A stretch of DNA of 64,000 nucleotides from Ischnura elegans. Taxonomy: Eukaryota > Arthropoda > Insecta > Odonata > Coenagrionidae. Of this stretch, positions 23,545 through 32,873 are shown piece by piece (position 1 is the first letter of the stretch; every line of letters starts with the position of its first letter). Location of the stretch: positions 57,553,585-57,617,584 of the forward strand of contig NC_060251.1 in NCBI RefSeq assembly GCF_921293095.1, given 5' to 3'. Below the pieces are notes generated by a model. That model was given only the letters and a program-made list of their open reading frames with translations, was not told where the DNA came from and did not search any database. The translations under genes were made by a program, and so were the position numbers.

Positions 23545-23690
23545 TAAGCTGGGTGCCGCTAGAGATTCGTAGACTGCGCGCTACGTTTGGGCTGCTTAAG
23601 CAATTGAGAATGGATATCTTTCAAAGCAACATGGGGGCATCATATTTGAACCTCTCTATATTTCCAGGTCCGACAGAAACGATAGTTTTG
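23545..23690 (+). mobile_element. third LINE fragment of this family
   Basis: Encodes LSWVPLEIRRLRATFGLLKQ and RMDIFQSN, alignable with the minus-strand copy at about 22840-22920. It is truncated on both sides. Confidence 0.55.
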
Positions 23691-24429
23691 AGGGCTTGTA
23701 TTCAGTAGTCAATATTCACTGCCTGCCTTTCTACCCAATTCTTTCCTTATACCCAGAATCTTAACTTTCCCACTTCTTAGTATGGCCTTGGGTACCTATC
23801 TCATTCAGTCACTACATTGAACATACATTAATTGATACTTTTTATTTCATGCTGCGGCTCAGCGATTGGAACTCACCGAATCAGTTGCGATGTTCAAGTC
23901 TTGTCTCGGAAATCTCCATGCAAGAGAGGTGGCCAATTGAAAATGAATGTGAGCTTTCGGTCCGATGCACATGGCCAAGCAGCCGTAGTCCTAGGCGGTC
24001 GAAAATTAAGCACGGAAAACCGCCTTCTAATTTTCCTACCTCGTCAGATCCGATCCGAAGTGAACGGAGACAAAGGCCTCGTGATGGGACGAGACGTTTT
24101 CGCCTCACAAAGGCGTCCGTCGGCGGGCCGAAAAACCCGTCACCCTTTTCATTCTGTGGGCGCTTTGAGCGGCGCTAGCCGGACCGCCCCACTTCAAGCA
24201 CACGCACAAAGGGAGCGACTTCGGATGCCGCTACCGAAAGAGTCACCGATCTCCAAAACTCTCGCTGAAATAAAAGCGAAATTCACTCTTCACCATCACT
24301 CTCTCTTCATCGGATACCTTCCACAACATCGTTTGACTATCTACCGCGCCTTTGTTGTAACTTTGAAATGGGGTTTAACTTTAAGTTGATTAAAGCGTAA
24401 TTGTGACATTATTTTTGCCTCAGTATGTG
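23691..24429. other. GC-richer patch with unrecognised open frame
   Basis: A plus-strand frame of 185 codons (23832-24389) runs through a patch of about 50 percent GC. It shows no domain, signal or splice structure I recognise. A shorter minus-strand frame overlaps it. A first exon or promoter is possible but unsupported. Confidence 0.2.
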
Positions 24430-25130
24430 AGTAAAGTATAGTACCGATTAAGGTAGGTTTCCACGGAGTACCTACTTATGAAGCTTTCTGGTAGTCTCCC
24501 CTTCCTTCATTTACATCCCTCTTCAATTCATATAATTCACGGTTAATATTCCCCTTTCATTTTATCTTAAAGTCCTATTCCATTCCTTCCTCTCCCTCGA
24601 TTACCCAACATTATGCCCTCTAGTACTGTTTTCAACATACCCTCCCCGTTAAGTACCCACCCCATCTATACCTCCTGTTTCCTCCGTATCTCATCCAGAA
24701 GCCTTGTCTTCTCACCCACCATGTCCATCACTTCGTCCTCCCTCCTCTCCTCCGTCCACTTCATTTTCTCAATTCTTCTTCATACTCACATCTCGGACGC
24801 CTCCATGTTTCTCTCGTGCTGCTTTGTAATTGTTCACGTTTCCGCACTGTAAAACGCTTCACTCCAGATCAAACTCTTCACTAAACTTTTCTTTAAACTC
24901 TTTCATAACTATCCTCTCATAAGCTCCTTCCTGTTAATGAACGCCTCCTTTGCTAATGCAATCTTCTTCGTGAAGTCTTAGTGCTGTATGGGTTTTCCTC
25001 TAATGTGCTACCCAAATAATTGAATTGCCCTGCCAGCTCAAGTTTCTCCTCGTCAACTTTTGCCTTGAGCTTCGCTTTATGAGCTCGCGATGTTTGACAA
25101 AACCGAATAAATTTGATCTTTTTGTGATTG
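24430..25130 (-). pseudogene. LINE reverse transcriptase C-terminal region
   Basis: The best-preserved copy of the recurrent family. The minus strand from about 25130 reads HKKIKFIRFCQTSR, then AKVDEEKLELAGQFNYLGST and LEENPYSTK. It continues through eroded AETWTLRKGEQ-like and VGEE/RERQ-like stretches to the GKRGRGRKR region and the tail TACCTTAATCGG at 24450. FNYLGSTLEENPYSTK is the conserved block downstream of the catalytic palm. Many stops and frameshifts are present. Confidence 0.7.
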
Positions 25131-25189
25131 AAAAAAAATCAATTGTAATTTTCCGAGAATTATTTTTAATACGGTTCACATTTTTAAAG

Positions 25190-25425
25190 CATAATTCATA
25201 GTGTCCGGCGATATCTGTTGGAAATGTTTTATATCCATGAGAATAAACTAAAATGGTAAACTTACACTCAATTTTATTTACTTAAGTACCGACCCGGTTT
25301 CCACACGCAGTGTCATTATCAAGGTCTTTTTAATCACCTTGATAATGACTATACGAGTCGAAACCGGGTCGGTACTTAAGTAAATAAAATTGTGTTGAAG
25401 TTTACCATTTTAGATTATTCTCATG
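25190..25425 (-). mobile_element. Penelope-type foldback element with 13-bp target duplication
   Basis: Long arms (25236-about 25330 and about 25336-25425) are inverted copies beginning CATGAGAATAA and containing AAGTACCGACCCGGTTT. The whole is flanked by exact 13-bp duplications CACATTTTTAAAG (25177-25189 and 25426-25438). A 46-bp tail lies between the left duplication and the left arm. Each arm encodes TTGATAATG, a short hairpin, GAAACCGGGTC. The hairpins are GACT/AGTC in one arm and ACAC/GTGT in the other. The size and duplication length fit a retrotransposed Penelope-like terminal unit. Confidence 0.75.
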
Positions 25426-25439
25426 CACATTTTTAAAGG

Positions 25440-26384
25440 TATCCCGGAATTACTTCCGTCTGTATTGAACACTTGTTTCATCTCTAATTAAATTTTGGTA
25501 CAATACCGTTATTTATGAGACAACCTTGCCCCTATAGCGGATGAATGCCGTATCCCTTTTCGGTCACTCGAAGGGTTGGAATGTTTCGGAACGAATCGAT
25601 TTTTTGTGGAGGGTCGAATTTCGCCGAGTAAATAATTTATTTCCCTCTCCAGAGCTCCAAAACCTGTGTGGATTGACCGAAGCAATTGAAGGTCTAAGCT
25701 ATTTTTAGATTAGGAATCTCGCTGGCATTAAAAATAATATGTTTTCTTGTTCGTCAATAAATATCCCAGTTAAGAAAGCTTCTCTCTTTTTTTACGAAAA
25801 TTGTTGAAATCTCCTACTGATCGCTTTCATGTCCTAAATTTGAATTATTATTCAAATGCAAAATATTTGTTGTAAAATCGAGTTAATTTATGTAGGTTAT
25901 TGTTGAACACATTTAATGCAAGACTCTCGACTGATTGATCTTTTTTCTTCCTCATGTATTGCTCATTTAAAACTTAATTATCGTCTTGAAAATTTTATAT
26001 TGAGTATAGAAGAAAATTAATAGCATATGCCTGTTTACTAAATTTGGAAATTTTTTCGCAGTATTTTCTGAGATGTAAAAATATTAAGATAGAGGTAAAT
26101 GATGGGAAAGACTTATCATACGTTCTTTGAAATTTTAGGGGAAAATCGAAAGTTATGAACAAAAATGCGTCACGAACAATGGCTAAGTGCGGCCGGTTTA
26201 GCAAAAGTGATGCGTCCTCTTAATATATCTGTAATTCTCCTTGGGTTAATATCCGTATATTTTCGACATCAGTAGCTATCGTATAATTTCACACGGTGGA
26301 GGTTTTTCAATGGAATTTTTTATGTATGCAATTAGAATTTAATTTATTATTTAATTAAATTGATTAAAATTTTATAGCTGTATA
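25440..26384. other. no recognisable feature
   Basis: AT-rich non-coding sequence. Nothing was seen. Confidence 0.4.
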
Positions 26385-27032
26385 TGCTCGGATTAAAGAA
26401 GAAGTCCGAATACATGGTCACATGGACATTATCCCCGGATATTGCTCTCCTATATGGTCCATCTCAGCTCCCTCTAACCTCACCTCTCTTGACAGTATAA
26501 CAAGCTTCTTCGCCAGAATTGTAAGGCACAGAGTTCCCCACTTACGTGACATGTACACCAGCTCGCTCCTATCTTATCTATCAATCACTGATCTCTGCCA
26601 ACAAAGGATTAAAACTTATTTACAATGTTCTAAATTCAAACATTCATTGTTCTGATTTGCTTTCTTCCATTAATTTCAGAGTGCCTTGCCGATCCACTCG
26701 TACACATTCCTTACTCCATACGCCTATCCCTAGACTATCTCTCGTCAAGCGCTCATCCAACACCGCCTTTGCTCCCTGCTCAATTCATTACCAGACAATA
26801 TTCATCCGTTTTTTCTGCCCTTAAACTCCTTGTCAATCTCGCCATGTCCCATTCCTCGGCTAATAAATAAACCTCCCTCTCCACCTCCCTTTACACGTGT
26901 CTTGTGTTCTTGTTCTTTACCATCTGATGCTTGCACTCTCTGTTCTGATTTTTTACGTTAAAATTTTTGTTTGTTACTGCGTCACTATAAATTGGCAGAA
27001 ATGTATGTATGTGAGAAACTCCTTGAATAAAT
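26385..27032 (+). pseudogene. LINE (CR1/L2-like) reverse transcriptase C-terminus and 3' end
   Basis: Encodes GYCSPIWSISAPSNLTSLDS and ITSFFARIVRHRVP, the region after the catalytic palm of CR1/Jockey-type LINEs. After a frameshift it reads NFRVPCRSTRTHSLLHTPIP and a short C-terminus. The 3' tail ends GAATAAATAAATGG at about 27032, typical of the CR1/L2 short-repeat 3' end. Its 5' part is missing. Confidence 0.7.
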
Positions 27033-27034
27033 AA

Positions 27035-27310
27035 ATGGTGGGTGAAGAGTAGCAGCTTCTAAATGAGATACGGAAAAGACTAAGTATGGATGGAGTGAGT
27101 ACTGAGCGGGGAGGGAATGTTGAAAAGAGTGCTAGAGGGTAGATTGTTGTGTAAACGGGGAAGAGGAAGGAAGCGGATAGGATTTTTTGATAGAATCAAA
27201 GGGAGTAGTCTTTTTAGTGGATTGAAGAGGTAAGTACTGTAAGGGAGGACTACCAGAATACCTCTTAAATACTACACGCAAATCTACCCTAATTAGTAGA
27301 ATACTTTCGT
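27035..27310 (+). mobile_element. LINE 3' end, recurrent family
   Basis: Begins GGTGGGTGAAGAGTAGCAG and continues as the VGEE..LLNEIRKRLSMDG block, GGNVEKSARG and a GKRKEADRIF-like basic stretch. It ends in a tail related to ACCTTAATCGG. It abuts the preceding LINE tail with only a few bases between. Confidence 0.6.
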
Positions 27311-27311
27311 C

Positions 27312-27580
27312 TAATTAAATGGACTCAGATGCTGCCTACGGCACGGAGTGTAACAAGTCTATCTTTCATCCCAAAGTATAGGTATAAAAATTTAATCCCA
27401 GAAAAAAATTCGTGCCCCTCATAGTTTTCACTAAATTATTAATATTTCATTAAATAGACTCGGATGCTGCCTACAGCGCGGAGGGTAACAAGTCCGGCTT
27501 TCATCCCAAAGTATCGGTATACATTTTTGAATCTCAGAAAAATAATTCGCGCGCCTTACAGTTTTCACTAGAATGGTCAC
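27312..27580 (+). repeat. tandem duplication, 135-bp unit
   Basis: Two units starting near 27316 and 27451 share ATTAAATGGACTCAGATGCTG/ATTAAATAGACTCGGATGCTG, GGTAACAAGTC.., TTTCATCCCAAAGTAT and ACAGTTTTCACTA. The period is 135 bp, judged from the GACTC word at 27322 and 27457. The units are non-coding. Confidence 0.7.
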
Positions 27581-27773
27581 TGAGGGGAGCGTGATAGCCA
27601 AGTGTACTTATAGTGTAGGTGTACTTATGCCGTGGCCGAAGGGTACCTGCTTCAAAATACCCACTGAAACCTTCGGTCACCCACTACTAGCAGTAAAAAT
27701 CGCTGTAGTGCAAGATAGCATAAGGAAATTCACAAGCTTCCCCGCCCTAAAGATGAGAAATTCAGCCACCTCT

Positions 27774-28170
27774 GGGTTAGTCAGGGTTGAGCTCTACCGT
27801 CACATATCCAAACACACCTCCGGTTGTAATCTCTCTCGCATAACCAAACTAACCACCGCTTTGAGTTACTGAAAGGATGAAAATGGTTCGCTAAGATAGT
27901 TTCACTTTCTTTCCCTTATTTGCACTTCTAGTCTAAAGTCTAGTTTGGGGTGAGCTCTACCCTCGTCTATCCAAACCAACTTACACGTGGAATCACTGAA
28001 TAGGTGAGAGTAATTCACTCAAATTATTTCGCTGTAGCTGCCAACTTATGTGCACTTCGAAAAAGTTTAGTTCAGAGTGAGCTTTACTCTCACTTATCCA
28101 AACCAACCTATTGATTGAATTGCCGATTTGGTGAGAGAGGTTCACTCAGATAATTCCACTGTCGCCACCA
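27774..28170 (+). repeat. irregular tandem array related to a SINE body
   Basis: Three units carry GAGCTCTACCGTCACATATC (27789), GAGCTCTACCCTCGTCTATC (27953) and GAGCTTTACTCTCACTTATC (28079), each followed by CAAAC. The last two are 126 bp apart. A related word occurs in the SINE body at 56500. The array probably derives from repeated SINE bodies. Confidence 0.5.
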
Positions 28171-28201
28171 CTAAATCTGCACTATTCTAAGTGTCACTCA
28201 C

Positions 28202-28364
28202 CTTTCTTCCTGATCGTCCGAGTCCCAAAAAAGAAGTCACCGCTATTCTGCTCCCGAAACTGCCGGTCGGCGAGGAGGTCTCTTCCCCGTGCGTCAGGTA
28301 TCCTTATCACCGGCACGGGAGATTTCTCCACCTCTATCCTTTTCACACGGCTCTGCGCAACTTT
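28202..28364 (-). CDS. candidate host exon (unrecognised protein), low confidence
   Basis: On the minus strand a pyrimidine-rich acceptor (TATCCCCTCTCTAG) is followed by an open frame of about 54 codons with no stop. It contains RVKRIEVEKSPVPVIRI and RDLLADRQFREQNSGDFF and ends at a consensus donor, AAAG|GTGAGT at 28202/28201. The peptide is charged and not low-complexity, but I do not recognise it. An open run of this length can arise by chance in this GC-richer patch. The surrounding sequence gives no second exon. Confidence 0.25.
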
Positions 28365-28734
28365 CTAGAGAGGGGATACACGAGAAAGAACTGAGGGGTA
28401 ACGTGAAGGGAAGGATATCTTCCTATCCCTCCTACGTGTCGCGTGCGTTGTGTCTCCTCTCTCCGGAGGTCCACGGGCAACTGCCGTGCCCAGTCGCCGT
28501 ACCGGACGGCCCAACAACTTTGGTGTAGGGAGAGGGGGGAGGAGGGGGTGGGGGTTGGACCATCCCAGTCAGCCCTCTTCTTCTTCTGTGGGATTTGGCG
28601 TTGTTGGTGGGTGGGGGAGAGGACTCCCATTGCCTCGTGACCCCATACCCTGTTCTCTGCCTCACCTCAAATCACGCTCGGGAAGTGATCTCTGCCACAA
28701 GTCCTCTACCGGACTTTTGCCGCGGAATCTTCTT
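28365..28734. other. GC-rich patch without clear gene
   Basis: GC-rich, with overlapping frames on both strands and a G-run region near 28528-28560. It could be an upstream region of the candidate exon at 28202, but no promoter motif is convincing. Confidence 0.3.
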
Positions 28735-29617
28735 GCCCTTTGTAATACGTGTACTTCTATAGAAAGGGTCGATAGTATTAAATATCTAGGACTTTACATT
28801 GATCAAAGATTAAGCTGGAAACAGCATATCGGTAAAAATACATCTATAATTCGGAAATTTTACTTATTTGGATATATATTAGCCCAGTGTCTGTTCTCAG
28901 AATGGTCTACTATGCCTTAATTAATTCAAGATTACAATACATTGGGTTGGGTTGGAGCATATTTGACTTATTTGCAACCACTCCTGGTATCCCAGAAAAA
29001 GGTGATAAGGGTAATGTAATGCTGAGGGCATCAAACTTAATGCATTCCCTTCCCCTATTCAAAAAAATTAACATCTTACCTTTGAGGTATTTATTCGTTA
29101 TAAGACACGTAGAGTATTTTATATTAGAGGTGGTGAAAATAACTTACCAAGAGTACATAATCTCCTTTATTGTAATGCTGTTCACATACCCAGACCAAGA
29201 ACACAATTATTTAAACAAAGATTCCTATTCTTGGGACCGAAAAATTTACTGTGAGTAATAGTGAGTAGTAATGAGTGACCAAAATACATAACTGACGTAA
29301 AGAATGATTAAAGATGTTGCAAAAGAGGAAAGGTGTGGTTGCTGGCTCATAACGATGTTTCACGTTTGCTTAGATGAATGAGGTATGGTAATGAATGGAA
29401 TGAGATGCAATGATTGTCTTAGTTAGTGATTTCATATTTCATATGTACTTCCAGCATGGTAACATTTTTGAGTAATATGTACCAAAGCACTCTAACTGAA
29501 GAGAGAGTCAGTAACCCCAAAACGGAGTAATAATTCCAAAGGGGTACCTATGTTCGTGCAGCCATGTATTACTTAAAATTTATGTTTAAGTGGAACAATA
29601 AACATTATTATTACTTG
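28735..29617 (+). pseudogene. LINE reverse transcriptase C-terminus and 3' end
   Basis: Encodes IERVDSIKYLGLYIDQRLSW and KQHIGKNTSIIRKFYLF, the YLGL-type block after the LINE palm domain. After a frameshift it reads RMVYYALINSRLQY, GWSI, HSLPLFKKINILPLRYLFV. The 3' untranslated region runs to a microsatellite tail AACATTATTATTACT ending at about 29617, which marks the element's 3' end. The copy is 5'-truncated with one or more frameshifts. Confidence 0.75.
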
Positions 29618-30235
29618 CCTGTTTTGAGACTACGGTCGCATCGGGTTGAAGTGTTATCTGAAGTCCTGGCTTCCTATCTCAAGAGCCCGTGTTCTAATAC
29701 CCGAACTCTTGATTTGGTCAGGTTAATTAGCTGAAGAAATGGGTATTTATAAGGATTCTAGTTAATGATGAGAAGCCTGGTATGGTATTTATAAATAGTC
29801 ATTGGAATTAGGAATTTCGTGGCCAAACACCAGTAGAGAACTTGTGGGATATTATACTTCCCAGGTGTTATTTGATGTGAGGAAAAGAAAATAGTTTGTA
29901 AATTTAAAGATCGTAAACTTTCCCGGTGAATACAATAGATAAAAATCTTGTCGGGTTTGTCTTCTCAAGTAAGGCTGTTTAAAGCCTTAAATATCCTTAC
30001 CAGGTGCCAGCCATCATTTCGCCAAGCTGAGCTGCCTACGCTGTTTTGAGTAAAAATATGAACTATAATCTCCAACTTATTATGTAATTTAACATTGAAA
30101 TATATAGACTCAATGCTGAAGATAAATACTTAATAGTATTGACGTATGGTGGTTAAAAAAATTACAAAGATTTATGGATTTAACCAAACTTTAAGATGAG
30201 AATATCTCAAAACACTAGAAAGGATGAATGATCGC
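29618..30235. other. possible SINE trace only
   Basis: GTGTTCTAATACCCGAAC near 29690 is a weak B-box-like match after an AAGAGC stretch. It is too diverged to call. Nothing else was seen. Confidence 0.25.
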
Positions 30236-30770
30236 AGTATTTCCCGGCGTATCGAATCGTGGATGATTACTCGGGTATTCCACCGGGTCAGATTCTCCAA
30301 CACCATCTCGGCCGACTTTTCGATGCTCGAGTTGTCCATCGTCATGATCTAGCGATTTGATCGTTGGATTATTCTTCCTCATAAGATAATCCCCTAAAAT
30401 CGCTGGCACAGTAATGGTTTTTCCAGGTTTCGATAGTGGTAGGACCCGCCCGCCTTTGTGACGGTGCGGGATTCCTCGTCCCATCCCTTCCTTCCCTATC
30501 CCGTCCCAGGAGGCGTCGTCGGGCTCCTATCGCGGCGGCGCCTCCTTCCTTTCTCCTTCCTGTCCTCCCCCTTCTGCGGTGCAGAGGTGTTAAGCTAACG
30601 CTTCCAGACCTCGGCCCACGAGAGTAACCTAGCGAGCCCGCCCTAGGGTTTCGTATCCACTGTCCATCGTCATGCCCTGATGACGATGGACGACTCGTAC
30701 ATTGAAACGTCGGCTGAGATGGAGTTGGAGAACCTGACGCTGTGGAATTCCCGACTAACCTTTCATCACT
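30236..30770. mobile_element. inverted pair of Penelope-type terminal units
   Basis: The plus-strand unit at about 30660-30770 and the minus-strand unit at about 30355-30240 are inverted copies. Both read ATGACGATGGAC.ACTCG, then GTCGGC.GAGATGG.GTTGGAGAA and (G/T)GGAAT(T/A)CCCGA. Each carries a hammerhead-like core. About 300 bp of GC-rich sequence (30356-30659) lies between them. A 199-codon minus-strand frame crosses the region but runs through the repeat arms, so it is not accepted as a gene. Confidence 0.6.
30674..30714 (+). ncRNA. hammerhead-ribozyme-like motif, core intact
   Basis: CTGATGA at 30677-30683 and GAAA at 30704-30707 are exact matches to the two invariant strands of a hammerhead core. 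GTC at 30709-30711 is the usual cleavage triplet. The sequence between them folds as stem II (pairs 85-103, 86-102, 87-101, 88-100, then 90-98, 91-97, 92-96 in the last digits, loop ACT, one internal mismatch). Stem III is the palindrome ACGT, as in minimal or dimeric hammerheads. Stem I is short: GCC upstream, GGC downstream. Hammerheads in Penelope-like terminal repeats are established. Activity of this copy is unknown. Confidence 0.5.
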
Positions 30771-30984
30771 ATAAATGATGTTTGGTACTCTTCTAATATG
30801 ACCCGACCCCTTCAATTGAAGGAATAACTTTTTTAAGGATGGATTCGATCCCGTGTCTTCAGTAGACAAGTATTTGCTTCCTGAATCTGAAGAGGTGGCA
30901 GTATATTGAATTGGCGTGAGGGGAGTGGGCGAAGGGTACAGGGGGAAGGATATGAATACCATCTCCAACTACCTTGGCTCTGGA

Positions 30985-31140
30985 TATAAATAATAATAAT
31001 ATTTATTCTACTTATTCATAAATTACAAAATACTTATGTACAATAAATAAAGCAGTGAAGTAGAATCTAGGTGCCCCTTAGGTATACCTGAATAGGGGTT
31101 ATCATCATTTCTTGAAGCAGAGGCTGGTGCTGATTATAAA
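30985..31140 (-). repeat. LINE-like 3' tail
   Basis: Starts with AATAATAATATTTATT and continues into non-coding sequence. On the minus strand this is a 3' end finishing in a (TTA)n-type tail. It is unrelated in sequence to the tails at 31545 apart from the microsatellite. Confidence 0.35.
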
Positions 31141-31374
31141 CATTAAAAAAACATAATAGGGCAAGAAAATTGATAATCAAATATATGTGTGCTATACAAG
31201 ATCAGAATAGAGAAAATAAAATTCAATAGTGATAAAAATAACAATACAAATACAAAATAAACCATGAATTTAAAAAAGAATAGAGAATTCTTTTAGAAAA
31301 ACTTGTCGAAATGATAACTGTTAATATGAAAATACAAAATAAAGAACAACTTAAAATTATCAAGATTACACAAC

Positions 31375-31460
31375 AAATTCTGAGATGGTGCTCATTGTAA
31401 CACGTGGAAAATACGTTGAAACCATGGTCGGTAGTCTAATTTTGTATTAACCTTTGGTCA
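31375..31460 (+). mobile_element. Penelope-type terminal fragment
   Basis: CTGAGATGGTGCTC is followed by an ACGT...ACGT hairpin, then TGAAACCATGGTCGGTAG. GAAACCATGGTC matches the GAAA, palindromic stem III and cleavage triplet of the foldback family at 53000 and 2476. There is no paired arm nearby. Confidence 0.5.
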
Positions 31461-31544
31461 GGCGCAATATTGGAATTTCTGAGTTCAGTCGCAATGTGCC
31501 TGACATGCACTGATGTGAAAAAACATTATTAACTCTTGGCATGG

Positions 31545-31985
31545 CTCAATAATAATAATAATGTGTCTTTATTTTGGCGAGGTTGAGGCTAAGAAGTTCC
31601 ATCTTCCACCTAATCCCTCGATAGCGTCAATTCAAACGCATTTCAAAGCGGTAGATAAATGTTTACAATACAAAACATATACAATATAACAATAATAATA
31701 AACGTCTTTATTGGGCGAGATTGGGACTAGAGAGTCCCATCTTCCATCTAACCCCTCGTCAAACATGAAATATATGCAGTTAAATACATTGTCATCTTGC
31801 TCATGAAATTACATGCTGAGAAATTACATAAAAATAAATGGAAGTTCCATTTTCAATCAACAAATAAAATTATAAGTTAACAAAGTTACTACTGACCAAG
31901 TGTAAAAAGATGTTAGTGAACGTGGGAAAAACCTAAGGATATTGACTGTCGTCCTTATTGGAAAAACCCACTGCAGGAAAACGCC
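31545..31985 (-). repeat. two LINE-like 3' tails with TAA microsatellite
   Basis: Two copies (31545-31650, 31686-31985) of the family at 1972-2440. They share GGCGAG.TTG.G.CTA, CCATCTTCCA.CTAA.CCCTCG and, in the second, ACGTGGGAAAAACCTAAGG. They lie head to tail. The minus strand carries the sense tail. Confidence 0.55.
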
Positions 31986-32549
31986 CACACAAGAAGGGGG
32001 CCCAAATATACACTATTTGTGAAATGTCAAAAAAGATAAACAAGTATAAGTGAAAATTTTGAGATAATTTATTTAAACAAGTATATGTGAAGCTCAATGG
32101 CACACCCTTAAGATTTAAATCTCCATTATTAATGTAGTTGGCAAAGTACATGATGTCTTACGTGCTATCCGTAGACCCCTTTACAACCCGTCATAAGGCC
32201 CCAGACCGATCCAGCAAGGTGCGATTAAATGTGCTCTTTAGGCTATTCAGTATTATTATATGTAATGTATTTTAGGATGTGAATTCTACAAGACCAGTGC
32301 TTTTATTTTGCTGACTTACTCATCTAATGATGCCTTTATTTTGCTTTATTGTGCCATTATTTTGCTTAAATATGGTGAATAATCCGCCACTGATATGTCG
32401 GCATAAATGCGAAAGGTAAAAGGCTGCTTAGAGTGTGTCAAAACAAAAAGCTACGTTATAATCAAGGGTATATGCCGCATATTGGCGCGGAGAATTGAAA
32501 GAAACACTTTCGATGTACCTGTCAGATCCATTGCGCCCGATGGAAGGTT
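31986..32549. other. no recognisable feature
   Basis: AT-rich non-coding sequence. Nothing was seen. Confidence 0.35.
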
Positions 32550-32631
32550 AAAGTTTGGAAATCACCATTTGTAGTTTTATATCAGCGATATGTCGAACAT
32601 CCACCTAGTCAAGCCCGAAACCATTTTATAC
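32550..32631 (+). mobile_element. tail of an older Penelope-type element
   Basis: GGAAATCACCATTTGTAGTT, then GATATGTCGAACATCCACC and AAGCCCGAAACCATTTTATAC align with 53200-53277. That element ends GGAAATTACCATTTGTGTTT ... AAGCCTGAAACGATTTTATAC. Its upstream arm is gone. Confidence 0.5.
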
Positions 32632-32644
32632 ACAAGTATTTGTT

Positions 32645-32860
32645 ATTTAGTGATTTTTCCGGGTATTCTTCCGCGTTTATCCATTTTGTTGGACAATATT
32701 TCACAAACGTTCCAGTTGGCTTACTCAGGTCCTGACTCTGGACCTGAGTGTGCCAACTGCAACGTTGGCGAAATATTGTCCCACAAAATGGATAAACGCG
32801 GAAGAATACCCGGAAAAATTACTAAATATCATCATAATCTCCGCGGAAGCCTACTTGAAA
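32645..32860 (+). mobile_element. Penelope-type foldback element with 13-bp target duplication
   Basis: Exact duplications ACAAGTATTTGTT flank it (32632-32644 and 32861-32873). The inverted arms run from the left boundary to about 32728 and from about 32735 to 32828. They contain GGGTATTCTTCCGCGTTTAT and its complement. CTGAGT...GCAACGTTGGCG near the centre resembles the GAAACGTTGGC end signature of Penelope-like elements. A 30-bp tail (ATCATCATAATCTCC...) follows the right arm. Confidence 0.75.
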
Positions 32861-32873
32861 ACAAGTATTTGTT

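Noticed and set aside
23832-24389. 185-codon plus-strand reading frame as a gene
   Set aside because: No recognisable motif or splice structure, and it is overlapped by other frames in a GC-richer patch. It is kept only as a note in the feature list.
30369-30968. 199-codon minus-strand reading frame
   Set aside because: It crosses both arms of an inverted Penelope-type repeat and a GC-rich spacer, is R/G/S/P-rich and shows no domain.
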